Origin: Pempheris klunzingeri
Lineage: Eukaryota; Chordata; Actinopteri; Acropomatiformes; Pempheridae
Assembly (NCBI RefSeq): GCF_042242105.1
Contig: NC_092032.1
Coordinates: forward strand, 12,139,915-12,203,914
Reading direction: 5' to 3'
Length of the DNA: 64,000 bases
Shown: positions 21,014-32,487 of the stretch, piece after piece
How the letters are laid out: every line of letters begins with the position of its first letter
Position numbering within the stretch: the first letter of the stretch is position 1
Program-made: the position numbers and the translations under genes
Notes under the pieces: model-generated
Database searches by the model: none
The model's input: only the letters and a program-made list of their open reading frames with translations
What the model was told of the DNA's origin: nothing

Positions 21014-23727
21014 CTACGCGGCCTCTCGGGACCCAGCAGCGGAGAGGGGGAGAGCGTGCAGCGGGGAGACAGGGGGGGAGGAAGAGGTGACCCCTCTCGC
21101 GGCCCCCCCCTGGTCCGCGGAGGTGATGGCGGAGTCCTGGTCCGGGTCGGTCCCCCTCGCCCTCCTCCGGTCCTCCTCCTTCTTCCACTTCATGCGCCGG
21201 TTCTGGAACCAGATCTTGATGTGGCGCTCGGTGAGGCTCAGGGTCAGCGCCAGCTCCACGCGGCGCGGCCTGGAGATGTAGCGGTTGAACAGGAACTCCT
21301 TCTCGAGCTCCAGCAGCTGGGCGCGCGTGTAGGCGGTCCTCGTGCGTTTGTTTTCCTCAGTCTCCGCCATCACGTACGATCCTGGAGACAATCAGAGTCA
21401 GTGTGCTCACAAATGAGAATTTACGGGTTTATTATCAGTTTGTTTGGACTTAGCAAAGTCACTCTTTGTGTATTTTAGTGGATTGTATTTATCATAAAGC
21501 GAGGATTAGATTTTCTAAATACTTTTATGCTTTATTGGAGGTGGATTTGTTATATTTTGGTACCCAGGTACCCGCAGAAGGCCGCTGCACGGTGTGTGTT
21601 TGTCTTATGATAGCCAGTAAAATAAACATTTATTCACTTGTAATGTTACAAGGAAATTTGCAGTTACTTGAACTGTACCCAATGTTGACACATCGTGCTG
21701 CTTTCAAGACATGAAAATTCAGTTTTAGTGCAGATACTAAAGATTCAAAGTGTTAACAATTTTGGAGATTAAGATTTCGGTTATGTTTGTTGTTTCCTCT
21801 GTAAATAAATACATGAACCAATTTGAGCACATGTGGCAATTTGGATCTAAAATCCATACCAGTGACCAGGCTTTGGAAATAAAACGCAGAGTTTGCATCT
21901 ATCTACTTTTGTGATATCAGGACATTTTAATCCGGTTCATTCACTTGCACACGGAGGGGGTTTGTTTTGTTGCAGCCTGTTTTTAGGGGACACTGATGGT
22001 GAGAGAGAAATCAGTCACTTTTCACAGGATATAAAGCCGGGACCTCCTCAGTCCTCTGCCCGAGCAGGACCAGGGTCCAGGGGACTCAGAGCTTCACCTC
22101 ATATATCAAAACGGAAAAAAAAACATTTTATGGAAAAGTAAACCTGACCTACAGTTTGCCTTATTAGTCATCTGTTGCTTTAAGATTGTGCCTTTTAAAA
22201 GTTTTGTCCTGCGTAAACTTCACATCAACAAACAAGTTAATTTGACCAGAGCGGGACTGACGATGCGTTATTAAAATAAACTTTTCTCCCCCTAGAAATT
22301 TGTTTTTTGGTTGATTCGAAATGAAAGTTAAATTGATATATATATAATTATAGACAACAATTTAATTGTAACCATTTTGGTAATGGAAAAATGGTGTGTA
22401 GCCATTGGCAGTATAAATGTGTGTTTACCGAGACACAAATGACTGCTTGGGCCACTCAGTCAGCCTAAAAAATATGAATTGATTAAAAAAAAAAACCCTC
22501 TATCAGCCTCTTGGCGTCATCTTGTCTGATTCAAAACTTTTCGCAGTTTATTGCCAAATTTACTGGAATTGTTAGCCAATGCCCATTAAAGTCATAGATT
22601 AATCCCAGAAGTGGGCCACAGTGCCAGAGGACAGGACTCGGACAGTGAATCTATGATTAAAAAACGTCTTACAACAAATCAGAGGCGCTGAATAAAAATG
22701 TGTTGGAAGGTCTGAAACTTTTCTGAGAAGGTGATAAGTAGGTCTGTTTTAGCTGAAGACACTTTGTGCTCTAGTTTGTTCATATTTCAACCCGCCTCTC
22801 AGAAAACTAACCAGAGTTTAGTTCTAAGTAAACCCAGCAGTCTTGTCTAATCAAAAAGAGAAAAAATGATTCAGTAATTTAATTCAAATTATAAGATTTT
22901 GTGGAACCAAAGTCAAATAATTCACTGTTGATATAAAAGATCTATTTCATGTTGTCTACTTCAGTAAAAGACGCCTGTGGTAGATTTGGTCGTTTTAGCG
23001 GCCTATTGTCCTCTCTAGGATTCAGCCTGTTGGTGGTTTAAGATATGGCGATTTATACAAATGTTTTGTAAAGACAAAACCTACATTTTTGTGACGATAA
23101 GACCTGATAAAAGCGAGTGCTGACCTTCCGGGCCTTTTACAGATTGACTGACAAGGTAAACTGAAACACCCAGGATCATATTGTTGGGAGCATGATGTCA
23201 CGACCAGGCCTCACACACACTGAGCGCTATGACTACAGAGAAATGCTGTAAACAAATCTGTTCATGTATTTAGAAATCTGCGTATATCGGGGAGTGATTG
23301 TCTTTGTAAGAAAATTGTAGACGTGTTTGGAGGAGTTACCTGCCCACTGTCCCTTCCAGGTGTGTGAATGAGATTTTGTGGTTTTCATCCAGGGGAAAGG
23401 GAGGTGGTATCTGCTCTGATCCCCCGTGTCTCCATAGCCTGCAGCGGGTGGGAGAGAATGCTGCTGCTGCTGCTGGAGGCCCTGAGGATGGTGGAGCTGT
23501 GGCACACCTGGATCCTCCCGCATGGGTAGACTGTAAGAGGGGGCGATGTCAGGAAGGCTGGCCTGCTCCAAGGCTCCCATGGCCGGCGGCGTGTAGACAG
23601 AGTGGACCTGCCTGCCCATGTAGAGGCAGGCCGGAGGGCTGTGGCTGTAGTCCTCCCCCTGTGGTCTCTGGTAGGCACAGGCGTCTTTAAAAACCTGAGA
23701 AGGATAATAATGATCTTCCTGATTCAT
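21014..23727 (-). CDS. pdx1: PDX1 homeodomain transcription factor (ParaHox)
   Basis: Nuclear master regulator of pancreas, duodenum and beta-cell genes including insulin. Exon 1 is 23340-23727 and exon 2 is 21014-21381, together 251 residues, close to other fish and shorter than human (283). The start is the ATG at 23727 (MNQEDHYY). Visible parts are the N-terminal activation region with CLYMGRQ, a Gln run near 85-89, and the PBX-binding hexapeptide FPWMK at 111-115, followed by HTWKGQW. The homeodomain at about 140-199 runs from [20 protein letters not shown] to [16 protein letters not shown] and is nearly invariant against mammalian PDX1. The tail after the homeodomain is short and low in complexity. 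The 1.96 kb intron sits at the usual ParaHox position between hexapeptide and homeodomain. Confidence 0.97.
21382..23339 (-). other. pdx1 intron 1
   Basis: A 1958-base AT-rich intron with consensus GT-AG ends (donor GTAACT at 23339, acceptor CAG before 21381). No second gene, exon or recognisable repeat is seen. ParaHox introns often hold enhancers, but I cannot point to one here. Confidence 0.6.
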
Positions 23728-25602
23728 GGCTTCCACATGTACCGTATCTGCGCACTGCTTCGGCGTGCACCCTCTGCGCTACCTGCCCTGTGGCGCAACT
23801 GCGAGGGCCTCGCAGCTCCACACAGGTGTGTCACTCTGTCACCATGTGACTCCGCAGCGCCGAAGCCATTGGTTTCACTGTTTGCTCAAAACGACAGACC
23901 TATAGCCTCCCAGCTTCCAGGATATTCTGCAGCTTGTGGGATTTTTTTCTTCAGCAAATTGAGCCGCGCGTAAATCAATGCCACTCTGCAAATACCGCAG
24001 CGTTTACCTGGCATCCACCTGTGTTTGCCCCCCCACTGGAGCAACAGGCACCTGAGCCCCTGCACGCACAGAAACTGGTTACAGAGGTCCTTCTTAGTCT
24101 AGAGCGCGCGAACCTAACACGTTTCATGCAGGATTGTCCTCAAACACTGAAGCATCGACACTTTATATGGATATATCTCCCGTGTGCGCTCTGCGGCTGG
24201 TAAATCGATATGTATGGCGCAAACATTGGTTGACCTGCCAGATAAGAGACCTGGATGGAGAGACAGTTGTCTTGGAAACTCAGGTGAAAAGCCCAAACAC
24301 CAGAGTCTATCGTCACAACAACTTTTCCTCACTTGTCTGCACCTTTCTGACTTTTATAACGGACCCATTACACTTCTGTAAATGCATCATTTAACACCAT
24401 TTAGAGCGCCCGGGCGCGCGGTCCCCGCACGAAGGGCCGGGGGATGACAAACACGGAGCCGTTGCACTCTCGCCATGTTTGCTGGCCATTAGCCCCCGGC
24501 GGGTGTGTGTCTCCCCCATTAAGCAGCAGCTCTCGTGGTAAACCAATTAGTCTGGAGTGAGTCACAGAACTCAATTAACCAGCGTGCGCGTGGAGCGTGT
24601 CTCTCGAGCTCTCCTGCGCGTTTATACAACGTGTTGATCAGAGTCACATGATCAGAGTGATTTACCTACTTTTCACGTAAACTGGACAGGACGACGGGGC
24701 TTTTACCTCGATAGCGTGTATCAATAGACTATTTGCACGGAGTTCTTCAAAAGCAATTATGGCACTTTCCACGTATCTTAATGGGGCACTCAGTGATGCA
24801 ATAAAGTTCAGGCAAACCAATTCTGTACAAATCAGCCGCTGCACCACGGCCTAATGGTGTTTATATTTGATCACTGTTTCAGAAAGGAAGGAAACAGTTA
24901 ACCGAAGCTATTCCCGCCACGGTGGACAGGGACAACGAGATTTATGAAGCATGAGGGCCGTCAAACGCATTTCAGCTGACTTTCCAGAGGCTGGATTTTG
25001 CGTAATGGCTCAAGCGAGGAGTGGAGCAGGTTGTAGTCTGCTAATAGATGCCACGATCGAAGAGGCGGACAGTTGTCACGTTTATAAAACGCTCTGGATG
25101 CGGAACAATAAAATAGTGCAGGCTTAAACACATGGATGGACAGCACTGTGAACGCTTGAACACATGTCCATCTGTTGTCCTGAAACCCCAATGACCACAG
25201 AAACAGGTGGAAATACTGTAATAGTAGTAGTAGTATTGTTATTAAAGCCTTATTAAAACACTATTAATCCATCGCTACAGACCTCTTGTTCACGAGGACT
25301 CCAGCACATGTAGGAGTGTCAGGAAAGCAACATTTTTTTCTCCTTTGACAAACAAAACCGTTTCTGATAGGCGGTATACACATGTCAAAAAGTTGGACAC
25401 GCGATAAAATGTGCTTACCCAGTGGCGACAGCTTATGTAAACACTGTGACCAGTGAATAATGACACCAGAATGGTAATGACATTATAATTGGGATCTCAA
25501 ATCTCTTCTATACTGTAGGTGAAACAGAATCACACCAAACAAAACAAAAAAACCCCCAAAAAGTCAAAAGTGGTTTCCTGAGCTATAAAGGCCACTTGGG
25601 AG
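23728..25602 (-). promoter_or_regulatory. pdx1 upstream region with candidate enhancer
   Basis: Noncoding DNA upstream of pdx1. A GC-rich proximal part (23740-23870) has E-box-like words (ACAGGTGT near 23822 and CCATGTGACT near 23842). A second block at about 24410-24600 combines a FOXA-like TGTTTGC (24477-24483), adjacent homeodomain-type CATTAG and CATTAAG words (24488 and 24518 areas) and CAATTAACC. These factor classes are known to act on mammalian PDX1 upstream enhancers. That this block is an enhancer is inference. Confidence 0.4.
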
Positions 25603-25608
25603 TTTATT
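25603..25608 (-). terminator. Poly(A) signal, polr1d-like gene
   Basis: Minus-strand AATAAA about 340 bases beyond the stop codon at 25950-25952. It is the first canonical signal downstream and gives a plausible 3' UTR. Confidence 0.45.
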
Positions 25609-25949
25609 CACTCCAATTTCAGTGGAAAATATCAAAAGAGTGTGGCTTTAAGAGGAGATTAAGGGTGTCAGATAACCTCAACAACTACAAAATGGTTATA
25701 ATTTCAAAAGTGAAAAGGTCAGTAAACAACCACATTAAGACATTTGTGCACCTTTTTCCACAAGGAGGAATAAAAACATGTCTTCTGGGGCCCAGGACAG
25801 GCCCCTGAGCCCCACAGCAGCTCTGTGAGGTGTGTTAGAAGGTCAGAGAGCAGCTTCAGGAGTGTCCTCCTCTGTGCTCCCTGCAGGAGGAGTGGCTTTT
25901 ATAAAATCAACGTCCCTAAAATCAAAGTCTCTGCTCTGGACAGGAGTCT

Positions 25950-28475
25950 TTACTGGTGCAGTCTGTGTCTGTCTTTGTCTCCGCTCTGACTGTCCCTCCC
26001 ACATCTCCGCTCTCTGTTGTCTCTGTGCCTCCTCTCTTTGTCTCTATCCTGCTTTTTATCTTTGTTATTGCAGCTGTCCCTGTGATGGTGTTTATGGTCT
26101 CTGTGGCCTCCTCCTCCTCCTCCTCCTCCACTGCTCCTGTGATCTCTGGGAGGTGTTCTGCTGCGGTCACGGCTTCCTCGCGGGGAGTCGCTCCTCAGGC
26201 GCCCTCTTGTGGCGGAGAGGCCGGCTCCGGGCGCACCGCTGCGCCGCTGCAGGCCGGTGGAGCGCAGGGTGTTGAGGAGGAAGCGCTTGTTGGTGCTGCG
26301 CAGAGGACACTTCAACCTGACAGAGGAGCGAACAGATACACCGGTTTATTACACTCAGGATTTATTTCAGAGGGATTAGCAACCTTGGGAGTTAAAAAAC
26401 GAACACATTGTGGGTATTTTATAGGCTTATTCCAGTATTAAGTATCTTATTACAATTTTTAGGCCAGCAAATACATAACGATACAGTATATGCCCACCAG
26501 AATCATTATGTATTTCATTGAAGGCTTTGAAATAGCATGTCAATGTAAGACATGTCTTTGTGTTATCTCATGTCGAGAAATAAGATAAAAAGCATATAAA
26601 TTACAATGAATCAATCAATAAATGGGGTAAATTTGATTCATGATCTCAGTGTTTCTAAAATCCTGACTATGACCTCTCATACTAACTCTGAACAGGAGAG
26701 GGCTGGTATCCAGTACACTCTGTACACTGTCCACACTATCATTGGAATTAGCTGCACCACAAACTGGTGCACTGGTTAACACTGTTGCCTCAAAGCAAGA
26801 GCATTCCAGTTTCTAATCTGCTGGGCGGCTGATTTGAACCTGCGGTCTTTCTGTGTGGAGTTTGCATGTTCTCTCTGTGCTTGCGTGGGTTTTCTCCGGG
26901 TGCTCCGGCTTCCTTCCACAGTCCAAAGACATGCAGGTTAGGTTAACTGGTGACTCTAAATTGCCCGTAGGTGTGAGTGTGTTGGCCCTGTGATTGCCTG
27001 GCAACCAGTCCAGGGTTTATCACGCCTCTCGCCAAATGTCAGCTGGAACTGGCTCAAGCTCCCTCGCGACCCTTAAGTATAAACGGTATAGACAATGGAC
27101 GGATGGATGGATGGCCAAACTGAAGTTAGAGACTCATTCCTTTTAAGGCGTATAAAGCTCTGCCTGCTGATATCTGTGATAACGTGTCATTGCGTTAAGA
27201 AGTGTGTGTGTGATGATGACCACTTGGTGTTACTGCATTATCTACTTTTATTAAAGCTGTACATACATAAATCATTTGTTCTCAGGGTTTTCTTGTAGAT
27301 GATATCTAGATCTGAATGAGACGTTCCAAATAAATCCAGCTTCACTGACTGCTGAGTTAGTTTGGCTATTTAAAATTACACATTCACAAAGCGGCAATGA
27401 GCAACAAATATGTAAATAAACAATGTATTTAGCTGGTTATACTATAATTAAATGTTTCAACATTTATCAGTGTCATTATGAAGACAATCTGGGAATGACC
27501 AATAATTACTAACAAAACAATTTTGCCAGCTACAGTCATGTTCACTTCACTCACCTAGGACAGTATAGTAAATTAGTATAACAAACCCATAACTGGACAG
27601 GCCTACACCGATGACACATGATCTCAATTCAGAGAAGAGTAAATGATCGAGTATTGATGGCGTGGGATTCATATGCTTATTCAACTGCAAACAGTAAGAT
27701 TGTTGATTTAAAGAAATGGAGCTGCAAAGCATGCACCTGAAAGGCATCATGTCTGTGGAGCTATCCTTCGTGCTGGGCACGACAAATACAACAAATAGGA
27801 TGGCAGAGAATATAACACAGAAACAAGACAAACTGCACACAGGCTAAATGTGAACACAAGAGAACAAAATCTGCCCCAGTGCAGGGACAGCTAAGCGGAT
27901 AAGTGACAGATGTGTGCAGACTGATACAGATGGCTTGTCAAACACAGCGCTCACCATCCTGCCGGGCCCATGGTCTCTGCCCTCAGCCGGGCCCTGTCAG
28001 TCTCCTTGAGGAGCTCCTCCACTGCACGTCTGCAGAGGCAAACACAGCAAAACATGAGTCATGTGGAGGGGAGGACATGGGGGAGACACGGAGGACGGAG
28101 ATGACACAAAGCTCAAGGGGGAGCCAAGTGGAGGGTAACTAAATGAAGTGAGAGAAAACAAAGTGTAAAGGAGAAAGTGAATCACGAGTTAGTGAATGAG
28201 GAAGAGCGACAGCGTCCTCGTTTGACCCGAGCAGCTGAATCAGCAGAGAAACCTCATTTAGCCGACCTTTGACCACACGGACAGCTAATGTTAGCGGATA
28301 TGGTTGCACATTAAATACAACAGCTGACCGCCAAAAATACCCCTCCTCACTGATGGATGCGGTTTCTGGAGTAAAGCTAGCTAAAGACGCGTGCTAACAG
28401 CAGCTGTAAACGCTAACCGAGGATAATAAAGAGCTGAATAAATACATACTTTTCAAGTTCATTATCCTCTGCCAT
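25950..28475 (-). CDS. polr1d: POLR1D isoform-2-like protein (no RPAC2 core)
   Basis: Exons 28450-28475, 27955-28029 and 25950-26316 join in frame to 155 residues. The N-terminus MAEDNELEKRAVEELLKET, then RAETMGPAGW and KCPLRSTNKRFLLNTL, matches the alternative human POLR1D product (isoform 2, about 122 residues). It does not match the RNA polymerase I/III subunit RPAC2 (isoform 1). The rest is a low-complexity basic tail rich in Arg, Asp, Ser and His (RDRSRTPPRDHRSS; a run of eight Gly; HRDHKHHHRD), resembling RS/RD-type nuclear proteins. The RPAC2 exon with HEEDHTLGN-type sequence is not seen in either intron or between pdx1 and lnx2. Its function is unknown. The gene sits between pdx1 and lnx2, the position of human POLR1D. 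Confidence 0.85.
26760..27116 (+). mobile_element. V-SINE-like tRNA-derived retroposon
   Basis: Lies in intron 2 of the polr1d-like gene. A degenerate tRNA-like head (GCACTGGTTAACACTGTTGC, then GATTTGAACCT as a decayed B box) is followed by the body shared by many fish SINEs. That body reads TGTGTGGAGTTTGCATGTTC, then GTGGGTTTTCTCCGGGTGCT, then ACTCTAAATTGCCCGTAGGT. It ends in a GGATGGATGG tail. Several differences from the usual body suggest it is not recent. Non-autonomous, no coding capacity. Confidence 0.75.
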
Positions 28476-28755
28476 CGCGTCGCAATCAATACCACGCTGA
28501 AAGAAAATTAATTCGACTAAAATCGATGGTTGTATGTTAATTAGCGCAGCATCTTTTTTGTTTACTCCTCCGTGAGGTCCTTCAGCCGAGGACCCTGTGT
28601 TTTTTGCTGTCCTTAGCGATGCCTGATCATTTCCAGCAGTCGACCCAAAGTCTTTCTGTAACACAAAACCTTGCAAAAATAACTATACCAGAAAATAACT
28701 TGAAATTTGAATTCAAGCTTTGTTTTTTTGCTCGTTTTTTTACACTGTTAATTAA
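28476..28755 (-). promoter_or_regulatory. polr1d-like 5' leader and promoter
   Basis: Upstream of the ATG at 28475. GCTAGC/GCTAAC/GTTAGC words cluster just inside the gene at about 28282-28297 and 28374-28416, as at the pan3 5' end. The region beyond is AT-rich and is bounded by the miniature transposon starting at 28756. No TATA box is evident. Confidence 0.4.
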
Positions 28756-29205
28756 AGGTCCCATATTATGTCTAATGCACTCTTTAATGTCTTTTCAATA
28801 TAACTAGTGTGCCTAATGACTATGACAGATAGCCAAACTATGAGAGAGGACCATCTTCTCTATTTCTATCCAGCTCCATTTTTCAGTAAATGGGTGTAAA
28901 TATACACTGTTTAGATTTTGCTCCCCTTATGATGTCATAAGGGGATCTGTCGAACATGTGACATCTGTTTGCTATTCAGCAGGCAGACTGTCCCTACCCA
29001 CTGAAAACCCCCGTAGTCCACCATGCTGCCCCGCTTTGTTTTGCTTAACTAACTCCTGGCAATGCAGTAAAACGGTACATGCAGAAAGAGGCTGAAAAAA
29101 GCTGCAGCAGCCATGTTTGTTTTTTTAGATTAAACCATGTAAACCTGTTCTAATAGGATCTTCAAATGCAAGTATGAACTTGAGAAAGAGCATAATATGG
29201 GACCT
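28756..29205. mobile_element. Miniature inverted-repeat transposon with TTAA duplication
   Basis: A 450-base element bounded by a perfect 15-base terminal inverted repeat, AGGTCCCATATTATG at 28756-28770 and its complement at 29191-29205. It is flanked on both sides by TTAA (28752-28755 and 29206-29209). There is no transposase frame. TTAA duplication is typical of piggyBac-type transposition, but these ends do not resemble canonical piggyBac ends, so the mobilising enzyme is uncertain. A degenerate copy lies at 13160-13465. Confidence 0.8.
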
Positions 29206-29739
29206 TTAAACAAATGACAGCTCTATATTCAGATCATTTACTTAAGTAAGAACATCATTAACACACCTCTATTTAAAAAAGGAAAAAAAAGTCGCCATTA
29301 TGAGTATCTTTTATCCAGTACCATTTGGGGAGGTTCATGTTAGTGTAAGTTTAATGTTAGTTTAATAAATTGATTGCCACAATCAGAGATGAAAGATTGA
29401 TAGTTTATTTCCCTTTATTGATTATTTATTTTATTAATGACTCAAATGTGAGACAGATTTTCCAGAAACTGGTACTCAAAAACTCCTTATTTTTTACAAA
29501 ACATTATAAAGAGCATCTTAAAACCTCTTCATAAGTGTTTTTCTGGCATGATCATATCTTAAAACAAAACTAAACCCATTTTTATATAGCCATTCATCTT
29601 GAAGTAGCATAACCTAATCTGTAACATTAAATCCATCCGCAAATGCAACATAGAAAGACTTGTCTGAAAGAAAAACAGCTGACTGAGGGTCCAAAAATTC
29701 AATTTTGGCTTTTATTTTATTTTTGATCAGGCTGTTCGG

Positions 29740-29958
29740 AAGCCACCCCTGGTGCTTCTCCTGACTGACAGCCGCAGGCCCCGCCCAGCTCCGTTGACGG
29801 ACAGCAGTGGGCGGGGCCAGCGCCGCCAAAGGCACGGGGGCGTTTTCGTGCGGGTTTGCGGAACGGGCCGTTGCGGTGAATGCGTGATCGAGGTCCCGCA
29901 GCTAATCGTCCCCCTTTTTGGGGCCGGAGTGCACGGCGCGGAGGAGCAGCCGGAGGAG
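29740..29958 (+). promoter_or_regulatory. CpG-rich promoter and probable noncoding first exon of lnx2
   Basis: A GC- and CpG-rich block (GGGCGGGGCC, GCGCCGCC) ends in a strong donor, GAGGAG|GTAACA, at 29958/29959. The next lnx2 exon has an acceptor at 32331-32332 and carries the start codon, so this block is best read as the lnx2 promoter and untranslated exon 1. The transcription start is not determined. Confidence 0.5.
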
Positions 29959-30648
29959 GTAACATCACATCTGCATATATCCAGTGCTTGCATGAGCGGT
30001 GTCAGTGTGTGGCTGGCTGTGCATTGATACTGCCATTGTCGCTTCATCTGTCCTAGCTGTTCGCTTGTGGAGGGTGGGATGGAGTCAGACAGATGGGGGC
30101 AATGATTAAAAAAATGCTCTTGTCTAATCAAACGCATGTGGGTCGCTTGCAGATGATGACACTTCACTTGGTGCGTTGCCAAGGCAAATTAAGACCATGA
30201 CAGTGGAAAAAAGGATATGATTTTTCAGGTAAATCACTGACAGTTGTGGTTGTTATCATTGCATGTCTGACTGTTGTGGAAAAAGCAGCCTATTGCAACA
30301 GACCTAGCAGAGCAGCAGCAGGCCTGTTCTTGCAAGTGGCTGTCAGCCTCTATGGCTTTTTTTTTTTTTTTAAAGATAAGAGACGACGAGATGGGGTTTA
30401 TGAAAATGTAGGCTAAGCCGGACAGGACCTGAGATTTTAAATCTGTGGCCTAAAACATCATCTCATCTTATTTGAAAATGTCATTCGTGCAGACGAGGTT
30501 GTTCAGAGCTTGTCCTGTGTTGTCAGAGTAGATTGTCATCTGTGAAAAATGATAAATGAGCAGAGGCAGGAGCAGGGCCAAGACTGTTATATATTACATT
30601 AATATACAGCAGAAAGCAGTGCAATGACAATATCAGCATGGCCTTGGA

Positions 30649-30680
<32 letters not shown>

Positions 30681-32332
30681 AACACACACACACATAGTGG
30701 GATTAAAAAATAGATATTTCACAAGCACTTGCCAGCCTTCGTTTGACTTGTGTAGAGGAATCTGTTGCTACAGAGTCCAGCTATGTTTAAAATAGATTTA
30801 AGTGCTTATCATGGCCAGGGCTCGAAACTGCAGCCACAGTGAAAATCTCAAGACTTTACTTATTGATAAAGACTATTTGCAGATCTGGTACCTAAAAAGC
30901 TCTTGTGCATGATGTGTGTGTGTGTGTAGACTTACACTTGCATAGGCTGTCTACAAGTCTGTGTGAGTGTGTGTGTGAGTGTGTGTGATGTGGTGATGTC
31001 ACAGCTTTGTTATAGGAACAGAGAAGCCTTGTGTCCTCATGATTAATTCATGTCCAGCTGCGGGATAGAGACAGAAGCAGCCAGTCACACACAGACAGGA
31101 GCACGTACTTAAAGGAGGCTGAAATAAGTAACTACCGGTCCGGTAGCCAAGGAGACAGGAGAGACAGGTTGTCACAGAAATGGGTAGCCATGGAGACGAG
31201 AAGGAAAAAGCAGCAAAAAACCAACCAAGGGGGCTCTCATCATCGTCTGCGGCGTCTGACAAGCTTTCAGGCTGTACCAGGGAGGAGCAGAGCATCCTGC
31301 TGAGAGGAGTGCATCTGTTGTGTGGCTCCTCTGCATCCTTCTCCGGCTACACTCTGAATGTCAAGCCCCACTGAACAGAACAGGCTCCAGGTCGTCATGG
31401 AGACAGGAGCAGACCCCCGCTGGAACAGAGGCAGGTAGTCACTGTGGCTTGGCTGGCCTGCCGTGCGCCGAGGCACGCCCTCTGCCGTCCGCCGACAGCA
31501 CCGGGCCCACAGGGGGGCTTCAGCTAATAGAGCGACTGAAGGTCTGAATGGCTTTGGATGTGAAGCGCGGTGGAAATGATCAGCACGCACACACACTGCA
31601 TTAGCTCTGGGGACGCACTCTCCTTGGTGGAGTGCTATATTTCAAGACTTTGCTTTAGGCATGTTCTCTCTTTCTGTTGCAGAGGAGACTGAGTGCCTCC
31701 ACTGTACATGGCCTGAACCAGAAATATCAAGTTCGTTGTGGGGAATGTTTAAAGAATTCCTACTATTTTCTTGTCTCTTTTGTTTCCACCTCTTTTGTAG
31801 ATGTGCTGCCTTTCAGAAGCTAACCCATACTCTCTCCTGTCACTCTTTTTACTGCCTCTTTTTTGCTTCTTTTTTTTTTTTACATCCCATTAATCTCTTT
31901 TCGCCTCCTCATTTTATCTCTTTTCCTTCCTCCTCCCTCTCTCTCCCTTCTCCTTTCTGCCACCCGCTGGCACTATTCTCCCTCTCTGTTGCTTTCCCAA
32001 TCCCACCTCCTCTGATCTATGTCCTCGCTCTGCCTCAATCCCAGATAATTCCCTCTATGTGGAATTGGAAGATTGCAGCAGGCGAGAGCAAAAGAGAGAT
32101 TATACTGTCAGATTAGTGGACAGGAGCAGCAATACATAATCTCAGCACACTCGCTGACACACACACACGCACAGACACACACACACACACACACAGCCAC
32201 TCTCGATCTCATGGAGACACGTGGGTCCACATGCACAAAGCTTTTGCCACATGAATAAATGCACATAATCAGACACTTGTTGTTTCTCTCAAACAGCTGT
32301 TTAACCCCCCTGCTTTGCCCTCTGACCTGCAG
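29959..32332 (+). other. Probable lnx2 5' intron
   Basis: 2.4 kb without a coding exon. It contains (CT)n(CA)n at about 30650-30694, GT-rich runs near 30916-30987, a pyrimidine-rich tract at about 31780-32000 and a CA run at about 32157-32195. The acceptor CTGACCTGCAG at 32322-32332 has a good pyrimidine tract. Confidence 0.5.
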
Positions 32333-32487
32333 GGTGATGTGCCATCAGCCACTGGGGGGCATCTGTCCTCTCTGCAACTTATTCATCCTCTGAATCACAT
32401 GGGATAGGAGTGTGTGTGCCCCTTCCCAACACTGCAGCCCCACTGGAGTCATTTGTGCCAAAGCTGAGTTGTGTCAAAGGAGCAGAG

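Noticed and set aside
21056-21478. 140-codon plus-strand frame over the pdx1 homeobox
   Set aside because: Shadow of the GC-rich homeobox exon; Arg/Gly/Pro-rich with no family signal.
25956-26441. 161-codon plus-strand Ser/Val-rich frame
   Set aside because: Complement of the RD/RS-rich tail of the polr1d-like gene. The composition is explained by that exon.
27547-27840. Hydrophobic minus-strand frame of 97 codons
   Set aside because: Lies in an intron of the polr1d-like gene, has no recognisable motif and no splice continuity.
31661-32116. 151-codon plus-strand frame rich in Phe, Leu and Ser
   Set aside because: Pyrimidine-rich intron of lnx2; low complexity, no homology recognised.
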